Program-made: the position numbers and the translations under genes
Source of the DNA: Prevotella sp.
GTDB lineage: Bacteria > Bacteroidota > Bacteroidia > Bacteroidales > Bacteroidaceae
DNA: 51,330 nucleotides
Assembly: GCA_016291495.1 (NCBI GenBank)
Contig: JAEEXI010000021.1
Coordinates: 1-51,330, forward strand
Direction of reading: 5' to 3'
Notes under the pieces: generated by a model
What the model was told of the DNA's origin: nothing
The model's database searches: none
Seen by the model: the letters and a program-made list of their open reading frames with translations, nothing else
Shown here: positions 43,895-51,330 of the stretch, one piece after another
How positions within the stretch are numbered: position 1 is the first letter of the stretch
How the letters are laid out: the number at the start of each line of letters is the position of its first letter

Positions 43895-43934
43895 AAAAAG
43901 AAATCCTCTCTGAACGGAGAGGATTTCTTTTTTT
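43895..43934. terminator. bidirectional terminator between GH57 and GH3
   Basis: An 11-bp perfect stem (43900-43910 with 43917-43927, loop TGAACG) is flanked by AAAAA on the left and TTTTTTT on the right, so it can work on both strands. The convergent GH3 stop codon lies in the right T run. Confidence 0.85.
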
Positions 43935-46530
43935 ATTGGATGTTGACCGTAATTCTTTGTAGGTCTTTGTCTGCACTTGACGAACCTACCATCAGTTCAT
44001 ACTTACCAGGAACGACTCGCATGGTGTTGGTTTCAGTATCCCAACCCTCAAAACGGTCACGAGGGAAATCAATCTCTACGACCTTGCTCTCTCCAGCCTT
44101 CAGGCTGACACGCTCATAGGCTCGTAAGGTCTTCAGCGGTCCTTCTGTGTCTGCCAAATTACGCATATAGACCTGTACGACTTCTGTACCCTCTTTCTTT
44201 CCAGTATTCTTGACCCTCACGCGTACCTTATTATATATATACTCAGGATTGTCAATCTCAAAGGTAGTATAGCTCAATCCATAGCCGAAGGGGTAGAGGG
44301 GCTCCCCTTTAAAATATCGGTAGGTACGGTTCGTCATCCGGTAGTCAAGGAAGTCGGGCAGGTCGTTCACACTCTTATAGAAAGTGATAGGCAGCTTACC
44401 ACAGGGGTTGTAGGTGCCGAAAAGTACGTCAGCCACAGCCTTTCCACCTTTCTCTCCACCATACCAAGCCTGCACAATAGCATCAACAAAAGTATCTTCT
44501 GGTGTCAGTGCGATAGCAGAGCCGGAGCAGTTGACATAGATGATGCGTTTTCCTGCTTTCTTAAGGTTGGCAAGCCACTCACGCTGCACCTGTGGCAATT
44601 CTATATTGATGCGATCACCACCCTTGAAACCATCTTCACTGACTTTCATCTCCTCACCCTCAAGACGAGGAGAGATTCCTCCAACAAAGATGACAATATC
44701 CGCATCTTTTAGAGGTGATTGTGGAGCAGTGAGAGGGGAGAGCGCCACAGGGGATTGATCAATCATATTGATATCAAATTGAAGCATGGCATGTCCTGTA
44801 TATTGTATATAGACAAGTTGCAAAGGATAACTATTGCCAGCCTTAACCTTATAGGTCAGATGAGCATCACGGACACCATGCCCATTTGTGCGGTTGAGCA
44901 ATGTGTCTCCATTGAATACCAGCATTAAGTGGTCGTCATTAAGCATATTGAAAGTGACTTCACCATCTTGTTGCGGGCGGAACACACCTTCATATCGGGC
45001 CGTGAAATGCTCAAGGTTAACTCCAGGGGCAAAAGCTGTATTTCCTCCATTGTCCAAATGGATTGGCTCTGTAAGACGAATCGCCATGGCAGGTAATCCT
45101 TCCATTCGTTCATTATTCCAATAGTTGGCTTGTAGTCCAGGTCGTCCGTCGACAGTAAAAACTTGGTTGAACATACTTGTAGGAACTTCCTTCTTGGTCC
45201 ATGTACATCCTTGTATGAAAGGTACATGAGGCAAGTATTGGCGTATACCCTGCAGGATGGTGGTTGTCTGAGTCGGCTGACCGTTATAGTTTCCCCACAT
45301 CATGGTAGAGTCATTGGCATTTGGTCCCATGACGACAACTTTTGGCTGTTTGGTTTTCAAAGGTAATATCCCATTGTTTTTTAATAGCACAATGCTTTGT
45401 CGTGCGGCATCAAGCGCTATCTCTTTATGTTCTTTGCAGGCTACAACACTTATTGGAATCTTTGTCCACTCCACCATCTCGTCCGGATCGAAGTCGCCGA
45501 GTTCAAAGCGTCCTATCAGCAGACGGCGTAACGAGGTGTTCAACTGTTGCTCAGAGATCTTGCCAGTTCTTACAGCCTCGGGTAAGGACTGATATACGCC
45601 ACCACACTCCACGTCTGTTCCTGCAATGACGGCTCGTGAGGCAGCATCTTCTTTCGTATTCACAAAATGGTGGCGACCAGGTTTGTAGAAATCGTCAATG
45701 GCACCGCAGTCACTTGTCACGATACCCTGGAATCCCCATTCTTCTCGTAGGATTCGTTGTAGGTAACGGGTGTTTCCACAACAGGGTTCTCCGTCGATGG
45801 CTTGGTATGCGCACATAATCTCTTTGACATCTCCTTCCTTTACCAGTGTTTTGAAAGCGGGTAGGTAGGTTTCCCAAAGATCACGCTCAGGTAATTGCTC
45901 AATATTGAATTCATGGCGATTCCATTCCGGACCGCTATGTACAGCAAAGTGCTTGGCGCAGGCAAATAGTTTCTTGTATTTCTGAGTACTCCGAGAACTC
46001 TGAGAAAAATCTTGCCCTTGCAAGCCATTCACCACAGCAAGTCCCATCCGACTGGTCAGGTATGGGTCTTCTCCATAAGTCTCCTGTCCGCGTCCCCAGC
46101 GTGGATCACGGAAAATGTTGATGTTAGGTGTCCAGAAAGATAAGCCCCGGTAGCGTCTGATCTCGTTTTTCTTCCTTGCTTCAGTATTTTTGGCACGTGC
46201 CTCATCACTGACGGCGGTGAAAGCTTGATATACTAAATAGTCATTAAAGGTGGCAGCCATTCCCATCGTGATAGGGAAAACAGTGGCGATTCCATTACGT
46301 CCTACGCCATGTAATGCCTCACTCCACCAATGAAACTCAGGGATACCCAGTCGAGGAATAGCTGGTGACACATCCATCATTAGTTTCGTCTTTTCCTCTA
46401 ACGTCAGTCGCCCTAAAAGATCCTCCGCACGTTCCTCCGCACTAAGTTGCGGATTCTGGTAAGGCAGCATCTGTGCACTAACAGAGTTTATTCCTATTAT
46501 TAGAAGGGAGAATAGCAATTGTTTTTTCAT
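43933..46530 (-). CDS. GH3 β-xylosidase/β-glucosidase with PA14 insert
   Basis: The ATG at 46530 gives signal peptide M-K-K-Q-L-L-F-S-L-L-I-I ending S-V-S-A-Q. The 865-residue secreted enzyme has the GH3 (α/β)8 domain with W-T-P-N-I-N-I-F-R-D-P-R-W-G-R-G near 125-140 and nucleophile Asp in T-S-D-C-G-A-I near 275. The α/β sandwich is interrupted at about 435-590 by a PA14-like β domain (L-Q-A-N-Y-W-N-N-E then G-V-F-R-P-Q-Q-D-G-E). A fibronectin-like end follows. The F-R-D-P-R-W-G-R-G pattern and the CE7 partner favour β-xylosidase. It starts 8 bases after the esterase. Confidence 0.93.
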   Translation of the reverse strand: MKKQLLFSLLIIGINSVSAQMLPYQNPQLSAEERAEDLLGRLTLEEKTKLMMDVSPAIPRLGIPEFHWWSEALHGVGRNGIATVFPITMGMAATFNDYLVYQAFTAVSDEARAKNTEARKKNEIRRYRGLSFWTPNINIFRDPRWGRGQETYGEDPYLTSRMGLAVVNGLQGQDFSQSSRSTQKYKKLFACAKHFAVHSGPEWNRHEFNIEQLPERDLWETYLPAFKTLVKEGDVKEIMCAYQAIDGEPCCGNTRYLQRILREEWGFQGIVTSDCGAIDDFYKPGRHHFVNTKEDAASRAVIAGTDVECGGVYQSLPEAVRTGKISEQQLNTSLRRLLIGRFELGDFDPDEMVEWTKIPISVVACKEHKEIALDAARQSIVLLKNNGILPLKTKQPKVVVMGPNANDSTMMWGNYNGQPTQTTTILQGIRQYLPHVPFIQGCTWTKKEVPTSMFNQVFTVDGRPGLQANYWNNERMEGLPAMAIRLTEPIHLDNGGNTAFAPGVNLEHFTARYEGVFRPQQDGEVTFNMLNDDHLMLVFNGDTLLNRTNGHGVRDAHLTYKVKAGNSYPLQLVYIQYTGHAMLQFDINMIDQSPVALSPLTAPQSPLKDADIVIFVGGISPRLEGEEMKVSEDGFKGGDRINIELPQVQREWLANLKKAGKRIIYVNCSGSAIALTPEDTFVDAIVQAWYGGEKGGKAVADVLFGTYNPCGKLPITFYKSVNDLPDFLDYRMTNRTYRYFKGEPLYPFGYGLSYTTFEIDNPEYIYNKVRVRVKNTGKKEGTEVVQVYMRNLADTEGPLKTLRAYERVSLKAGESKVVEIDFPRDRFEGWDTETNTMRVVPGKYELMVGSSSADKDLQRITVNIQ

Positions 46531-46538
46531 ATTAAGTC

Positions 46539-47828
46539 TCATTTTAGATGTTTTTTTATCCAAATTATTTGATAGTTATTTGTGTCTGTGGATGTCCAAT
46601 GCTCATTGATAGGAGTGATAAGGGCGTCTTTGGGGGCAGTAATCAGATTCCATACTATATAACTGGTGGTTGGTGGACAGACATTGTCATTATAACCCCA
46701 AGTCAGATATACTGGACAGGTGATGCGACGGGCGAAATTTACCACATCATAATATGCCATGGTCTGCACCTTCTCTGGAGTAAGCATCTTATTAGTACGG
46801 TTGAAATGAGGGTAACCTCCTGCACGGTTGTCCAGATAGCCAGCCATATCACTAAGGGCTGGGTGATTAGCCACACATGCGGTTACACGTTCATCAAGAC
46901 CAGCGGTGATGAGAGATAGGGCACCACCTTGGCTGCCACCCTGTACTGCGACATTACGTCCATCCCATTCTGGTAGAGAGGTAAGGAAGTCTATGGCACG
47001 GACACAAGCGACATAGACATGTTTCATATAGTAATTGTCACGGTCGTCAAGTCCGTTCATTAAGTAACCATTCTCATGGTCAAATGCGGAGGTTATCTCT
47101 TTAAACTGTTCTTCAGTCATATTCGGATTCAAACCATGTATCTCCATCTCCAGACGGATAAGTCCTGCACGTGTATATTTGTCGTCATGGTTCTTGATGG
47201 TCTTGATACCTGCTCCTGGTGGAGTAAGTACGACAGGGTATTTACCAGCTTTACGGGGCATCGTCAGATAGCCATAGACAGAGTGTCGGTTGTCAATGCG
47301 AATCTTCACAAGTTGGCAGATAACCTCATCGTCAGAAAACTTATCAATTGTTTCTTTGGTAACAGATACGGGTGTCCGTCGTGCAGTCTCAATCGCCTGT
47401 TTCCAGAATGCGTCAAAATCGTTAGGGTTTTTAGTGTAGGGCTTTAACTGCTCAGGTGAGAAACCTACTTTCACATGATGCTCTGTCAGTTTGCCGTCTA
47501 TTGTGGCTTTCATGCGAAGGTCCAAAAAGCCGGGTTTCTTCAAGGTGCCCATATCAATAATTGCACGACCGTTCTTCAGTTGTGCCTTCCCAGTGCTGGT
47601 GGCAGGCATCTCATCTGGTCCGATCTCATAACTGATCTCGGTGTTCTGCGGAATGCCGTATTTACATAGTGTCACCTCCACCTTTGCTTTCTCACCTGTC
47701 TTGTAAATCCAGTCTGCATGATCGGGAACTGTCAGCCACAGGTAGTCATTGCGGTAGGGATAGTTCTCTGCGGTAGCGCTTAGACAACCACAGAGAATGG
47801 TCATCATTAAAATTATCTTATGCATCAT
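46539..47828 (-). CDS. acetylxylan esterase, CE7 family
   Basis: ATGs at 47828 or 47825 (MMHKIILMMT) start a signal peptide ending S-A-T-A-E; the frame is open further up but crosses the promoter. The 429-residue esterase removes acetyl groups from xylan fragments. Nucleophile Ser is in V-Q-G-G-S-Q-G-G, Asp in W-G-Y-N-D-N-V-C-P-P, and His in N-E-H-W near the end. An N-terminal β domain of about 100 residues precedes the hydrolase fold, as in Bacteroidota members. It is paired with GH3 under its own promoter. Confidence 0.92.
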   Translation of the reverse strand: MMHKIILMMTILCGCLSATAENYPYRNDYLWLTVPDHADWIYKTGEKAKVEVTLCKYGIPQNTEISYEIGPDEMPATSTGKAQLKNGRAIIDMGTLKKPGFLDLRMKATIDGKLTEHHVKVGFSPEQLKPYTKNPNDFDAFWKQAIETARRTPVSVTKETIDKFSDDEVICQLVKIRIDNRHSVYGYLTMPRKAGKYPVVLTPPGAGIKTIKNHDDKYTRAGLIRLEMEIHGLNPNMTEEQFKEITSAFDHENGYLMNGLDDRDNYYMKHVYVACVRAIDFLTSLPEWDGRNVAVQGGSQGGALSLITAGLDERVTACVANHPALSDMAGYLDNRAGGYPHFNRTNKMLTPEKVQTMAYYDVVNFARRITCPVYLTWGYNDNVCPPTTSYIVWNLITAPKDALITPINEHWTSTDTNNYQIIWIKKHLK

Positions 47829-47843
47829 AATAGTTTGTTTTCG

Positions 47844-47875
47844 CAAAGATACGCTCTTTTCGGATAACTTCCAAA
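47844..47875 (-). promoter_or_regulatory. promoter of the esterase-GH3 pair
   Basis: On the minus strand -33 TTTG (47872-47875) and -7 TATCTTTG (47844-47851) are spaced 20 bases apart, a textbook Bacteroidota promoter. Confidence 0.75.
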
Positions 47876-47883
47876 TATTTTTG

Positions 47884-47923
47884 TAAAAAACCAATGGGCG
47901 GACATTGTTGTGTCCGCCCATTG
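47884..47923 (-). terminator. terminator between the SusD/β-helix genes and the esterase
   Basis: CAATGGGCGGACA TTGTTG TGTCCGCCCATTG is a perfect 13-bp stem; on the minus strand it is followed by GTTTTTTAC. It separates the locus into two transcripts. Confidence 0.9.
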
Positions 47924-47945
47924 TTGTTATAGAGTAGGGGATGGA

Positions 47946-49565
47946 TTATTTATACCATTTCTCAGCACCTACCTTAAGGTTCTTCACACTTTCGTTACCG
48001 ATGGTGAAATCACCATTTGCAGAATCAGCATACTTCGGGTCGTCCACCTTCTGACCGTTCTTGTCTCCCTTCCAGTAAACTTTTGCCTCAGCATCATTAG
48101 TATCATCAAAGATACTTGCATTGGTGCAGTTGAAGTAAGCATTGTTCTCGTATGTGGGAACTGGTGTCTTTGCCTGGTTCGTGTATACAGCCTTCGTGTT
48201 ACTTATAAGGTTATTCTTCCAAATGATGGATCCATTTGGAGTGCGAATGTAGAGCAATCGGCGTGTTGTACCATCCTCCGTAATTACGTTATCAATCGTG
48301 TTATTCTCGAAGATAAATTCTGTTGTTGCACCAGAAACGTCATCATAACGGAATAAGTCACGGTTGGCAGCACAATTGTAAATAGTATTATTCTTAAATA
48401 CTACTTTACCAATAATTGATTTACGGATATCGAAGAAATCACCACCATCGGTCTCAATGTCATGGAAATAGCAATCTTCAAATGTCACGCTCTCTATAGA
48501 ACATGCAACATTTCCATAGAAAAGACCCTTGTTGTAACCTTTGTAAGAAACGGTTTCACCTGCTACCACTTTCAGACCTTTGATCTCACAATTCTTAACC
48601 GTAATAGTACCCATTTGAGCATTGGCATCCTTCAGGTTGAATAACTGATCAGTAGTTGCATTGTTCTGACCATCCAGTACGAGGTTAGACATACTTACAG
48701 AGATACTTCCATACAACTCAAAGCGGCCTGTGATTACTGGCTTGTTGGTTGGGAAGATACCGTTGATAGTGATACTCTTCTCAATCTTCAAAGAAGTGGA
48801 AAGACCTTCATTGTCACCACCAGCAGGGATATCATAGTTACCACCGTAGAGCGCAAGTACAGCACCCTCTTCGGCATCAGCTACTATCTGTACAAAATCA
48901 TCACCGCTGTGTACCAATGTCGCGCCATTCAGATCCATGATAGTCGTGAATGAGCGATTACCGCACTGTTTGTCATTATAGTAAAGATAAGCAGTATATG
49001 TGGTCTCAGGGGTTAATCCTTCAACAGTAGCTTTTCCAGCTGCCTTCTCTTCATCGGTAATTTTATGAGTGATACTACCAATAACGATGGTAGAAACATC
49101 ATATCCTTCTTCTGCTTCCCAAGTGAGTGTTACACTACGGTCTGCGATATCTTCTTCTTTTGGATTCTTCAAGAACTGCTTAGCACTAGTTCTAAAGAAA
49201 ACACCATGGAATTTAGAATCTCGTGAAGGATCTAAGCTGATAGCCTGAACACGTGCCGAATATTTGGTGTCGTAGTCCAAGTTTTTCAGAGCAATCGAGT
49301 TGGTCTCACTGGTGAGTGTCTGCTGAGGTGTTCCGGCAAAAGTCAGACTATCGTTGGCAAATACCTCAATTTTGTATGAAACAGCACCTTCAACAGCCTT
49401 CCATTGCAAGTTGGCTGTTGTCTCATTGACGTTCTTGGCTTCGATGTCAATAGGAGACAAGTTACGTCCAAGTGTCAGTTCGGTAATCTCGTCAGCAACG
49501 TCGCTACATGCGGTGAGCGTCAGTGCTACAAGACCGAGTCCTAATATATTTTTTAATGTCTTCAT
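47946..49565 (-). CDS. surface lipoprotein with fibronectin III and β-helix domains (DUF4957/DUF5123 type)
   Basis: The ATG at 49565 starts a lipoprotein signal (L-T-L-T-A-C, Cys20); the frame start at 49589 lies next to the SusD stop. The 539-residue product has two fibronectin type III-like domains (about 40-220; A-N-L-Q-W-K-A-V-E-G-A-V-S-Y-K-I-E-V is typical). A right-handed β-helix region (about 230-520) follows, with repeated V-x-F-x-N-N-T-I-x-N-x rungs. Proteins of this build sit beside SusC/SusD in Bacteroidota loci and probably bind glycan at the cell surface. It is 26 bases after SusD. Confidence 0.85.
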   Translation of the reverse strand: MKTLKNILGLGLVALTLTACSDVADEITELTLGRNLSPIDIEAKNVNETTANLQWKAVEGAVSYKIEVFANDSLTFAGTPQQTLTSETNSIALKNLDYDTKYSARVQAISLDPSRDSKFHGVFFRTSAKQFLKNPKEEDIADRSVTLTWEAEEGYDVSTIVIGSITHKITDEEKAAGKATVEGLTPETTYTAYLYYNDKQCGNRSFTTIMDLNGATLVHSGDDFVQIVADAEEGAVLALYGGNYDIPAGGDNEGLSTSLKIEKSITINGIFPTNKPVITGRFELYGSISVSMSNLVLDGQNNATTDQLFNLKDANAQMGTITVKNCEIKGLKVVAGETVSYKGYNKGLFYGNVACSIESVTFEDCYFHDIETDGGDFFDIRKSIIGKVVFKNNTIYNCAANRDLFRYDDVSGATTEFIFENNTIDNVITEDGTTRRLLYIRTPNGSIIWKNNLISNTKAVYTNQAKTPVPTYENNAYFNCTNASIFDDTNDAEAKVYWKGDKNGQKVDDPKYADSANGDFTIGNESVKNLKVGAEKWYK

Positions 49566-49591
49566 TTGTATATGCTTATTATATTTCAATA

Positions 49592-51330
49592 TTAATCAGA
49601 CAGCTGACCATAGATACCGTCATTGTTCAGCATGTTGTTGCTGGCATCAATGAATGTTTGCCAAATAGGCCACAGACAATGAGTGCTGGGGGTAACCACG
49701 TAGAGACCGTTGATATAGTCGTCTGTCAGTACATATCCACTAGTGCTTTCAAACCAGTTCTTGGAATCCCATCCGGCATCTTTGAGTTCTTTTATGACAT
49801 CAGGGTCATCCTCTCCCTTATTCAGACCGTATATCTCAATTTTGTCTTTATCCTCAGAGTTGTTGATATATACCTTATCAGGATAGCCGGCATAGACACC
49901 TTCACGCTTCTGCAGATTCTGCAGTTTAGCTACAGCCTCAGCCATCTTGACATCTATGTTACCCCAACGGACGAGGTCACACTTACGGAGAGCCTCACCG
50001 GCAAACTCAAAGCCACGTTGGTCAACAATACCCTTGAAGAAAGCAGCCTTGTTGGCTGTATACTCTGATTGCAGGGCAGAAACCTTTGCAGCAGGAAGAA
50101 CACGGCTGAGGACAGGCTTCATATACTGCCATGCAGCAGAAGGACCATCCAACTCATTGACAGCCTCAGCAGCCATCAGGTAAACGTCGGCAAGACGCAT
50201 ATACTGCCAGTTGACACCATCGTCATTCGTAGAAGTAACGATACGCTTCATCCACTCGTAACGCAGTTTTCCAAAGCACCATTTGTTCTGAGCACGGAGC
50301 TGGACATGAGCCTTTCCGTTAACGAGCTCCTTACTCCACTCATAGGGTACACAAGTGATATCACGACGGATATCGTCCTCGTCATAGTCATAATACAGTG
50401 TAGCGATAGGTCCGTTCACACCACCTTGAGCCTGTTGTGTATACTGGTCCTTAGCCTGGTGTTTTACACCCCATGTGTAAAGAACACGTCCACGACCCTC
50501 AGAGAAAGGAATCTCCCAAAGGCTCTCACCGCCTGCGGTTACGTTATCCTCACAAAGCGTGGTGAAGTTCTCTTTGAAAGAACCTAAAGTATTGCATCCC
50601 TGATTAATGATATCCAAACACTCTTCCTTGGCAATTTGGTACATCAAGCTGGGAGCCAGTTCAGGATCCTTAGAGCGGCGATAGCCGTCACCACGCAGTC
50701 CATAGCCACCAGCATAGAGGGCGAGACGAGCACGTAAACCTTTTACAAATGCCTTGCTTATACGCTCTGTGCTCTGTGTAATCTTATTCTCGTTGGGCCA
50801 GTAGCAATAGTCCTCTGCTTCTTTCAAATCAGCAAGGAGCTGCTTGTAGATGACATCACGGTTAGTACGGGGAAGATAAACGTTATCAGGACCGTTGGGA
50901 ACGAAACGAGCAGGAACGTCACCCCATGCTTTAATCAGGTCATTGTAGATGACAGCACGCAGGGTAAGTGCCTCACCCAGCAACTGAGCCATATCAGGCT
51001 TATTCTCGATGTCACCATACTGACGCAGTCCTTCAATAGCCAGATTTGCACGCTCAATACCCTCATAGAACTTTGCGTAGGCATTGTTATCGGTATTCAT
51101 CTGACCATTGTTAGGCAATGTGTTATAGTTCCACAAGCTCTGCTTGTCAGAGGTGGCACTTGAGAGTTCTGGTGAGTTACCAATCTCTACATCGGTGTTG
51201 ATACCATAGTAGGGAAGATAACGTCCACGGTAAGAGTTCGTCTCACCAAAGGAGACGTGTATTGACATCACCTCAGCCTCTGCCAATGAATAGGTGCCAA
51301 ATACTGATGAAGCATCTAGTGCGGAAATAC
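49592..51330 (-). CDS. SusD/RagB-family glycan-binding protein (5' end outside the window)
   Basis: The frame stays open to the window edge, so only about 578 C-terminal residues are present and the signal peptide is missing. Residues near the edge (L-D-A-S-S-V-F-G-T-Y-S-L-A-E-A-E-V-M) match the start of a SusD fold. Later, Y-A-K-F-Y-E-G-I-E-R-A-N near 80, a TPR-like region with A-L-T-L-R-A-V-I-Y-N-D-L-I-K-A-W-G-D-V-P, and M-R-L-A-D-V-Y-L-M-A-A-E-A are hallmark. It is an outer-membrane lipoprotein that works with a SusC transporter, which should lie just right of the window. Confidence 0.95.
   Translation of the reverse strand, partial: ISALDASSVFGTYSLAEAEVMSIHVSFGETNSYRGRYLPYYGINTDVEIGNSPELSSATSDKQSLWNYNTLPNNGQMNTDNNAYAKFYEGIERANLAIEGLRQYGDIENKPDMAQLLGEALTLRAVIYNDLIKAWGDVPARFVPNGPDNVYLPRTNRDVIYKQLLADLKEAEDYCYWPNENKITQSTERISKAFVKGLRARLALYAGGYGLRGDGYRRSKDPELAPSLMYQIAKEECLDIINQGCNTLGSFKENFTTLCEDNVTAGGESLWEIPFSEGRGRVLYTWGVKHQAKDQYTQQAQGGVNGPIATLYYDYDEDDIRRDITCVPYEWSKELVNGKAHVQLRAQNKWCFGKLRYEWMKRIVTSTNDDGVNWQYMRLADVYLMAAEAVNELDGPSAAWQYMKPVLSRVLPAAKVSALQSEYTANKAAFFKGIVDQRGFEFAGEALRKCDLVRWGNIDVKMAEAVAKLQNLQKREGVYAGYPDKVYINNSEDKDKIEIYGLNKGEDDPDVIKELKDAGWDSKNWFESTSGYVLTDDYINGLYVVTPSTHCLWPIWQTFIDASNNMLNNDGIYGQLSD

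Noticed and set aside
1..51330. tRNA, rRNA, transposase, integrase or phage genes
   Set aside because: None could be recognised on either strand.

Overview
The window looks like a chromosomal segment of a gut or rumen Bacteroidota, most probably Prevotella or a close Prevotellaceae relative. The support is: many -7 boxes of the Bacteroidota type (TAnnTTTG, mostly TATCTTTG); a SusD-type polysaccharide-utilisation locus with acetylxylan esterase and GH3; a compact glycogen cluster (debranching enzyme, glycosyltransferase, GH57); a contiguous menaquinone operon; and several families largely confined to Bacteroidota (DUF4230, DUF4957/5123). I saw no transposase, integrase, CRISPR array, tRNA or rRNA.

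Layout. 1-2029 is mostly non-coding. It holds a 36-bp inverted repeat made of ACTTACCC iterations around a perfect 36-bp AT palindrome, one secreted SH3b-like protein (513-1271, minus), a palindromic promoter, and a promoter-terminator pair without an ORF (about 1596-1717, candidate sRNA). 2030-12266 is one tight plus-strand operon: a soluble FHA protein, two Ser/Thr kinases, a PP2C phosphatase, a membrane FHA protein, a tandem-FHA/transmembrane/trypsin-like protease fusion, two exported repeat proteins, and trmO overlapping the end. 12256-14881 (minus) has an AGCS symporter and two DUF4230 proteins. 15138-18378 (plus) has a calcium-type P-type ATPase and a lipoprotein. 18299-23156 (minus) is lysS-gpsA-pgi-HAD. 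23336-26322 (plus) holds three tandem ROK paralogues with altered active sites, followed closely by a menaquinone run (hotdog thioesterase, menF, menD, menB, menC, menE; 26347-32198). 32236-34445 (minus) has a SulP transporter and mscL. 34672-38230 (plus) has gap, luxS, miaA and a lipid kinase. A Crp/Fnr regulator (minus) diverges from the glycogen cluster (39137-43888, plus). The right end (43933-51330, minus) is the distal part of a probable xylan utilisation locus: SusD (cut by the window edge), a surface β-helix lipoprotein, CE7 acetylxylan esterase and GH3 xylosidase.

The best candidate for an undescribed system is the 2030-11601 operon. It contains writer (two kinases), eraser (PP2C) and readers (three FHA proteins) of phosphothreonine. 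Four of the products carry one predicted membrane helix, and one reader is physically joined to a periplasmic protease. This suggests phosphorylation-dependent signalling across the inner membrane, with proteolysis and exported repeat proteins on the far side. No type VI secretion gene is present, so the usual FHA/kinase/phosphatase context is absent here. Motif and coordinate claims come from reading the sequence; family assignments come from recognition without database searches.
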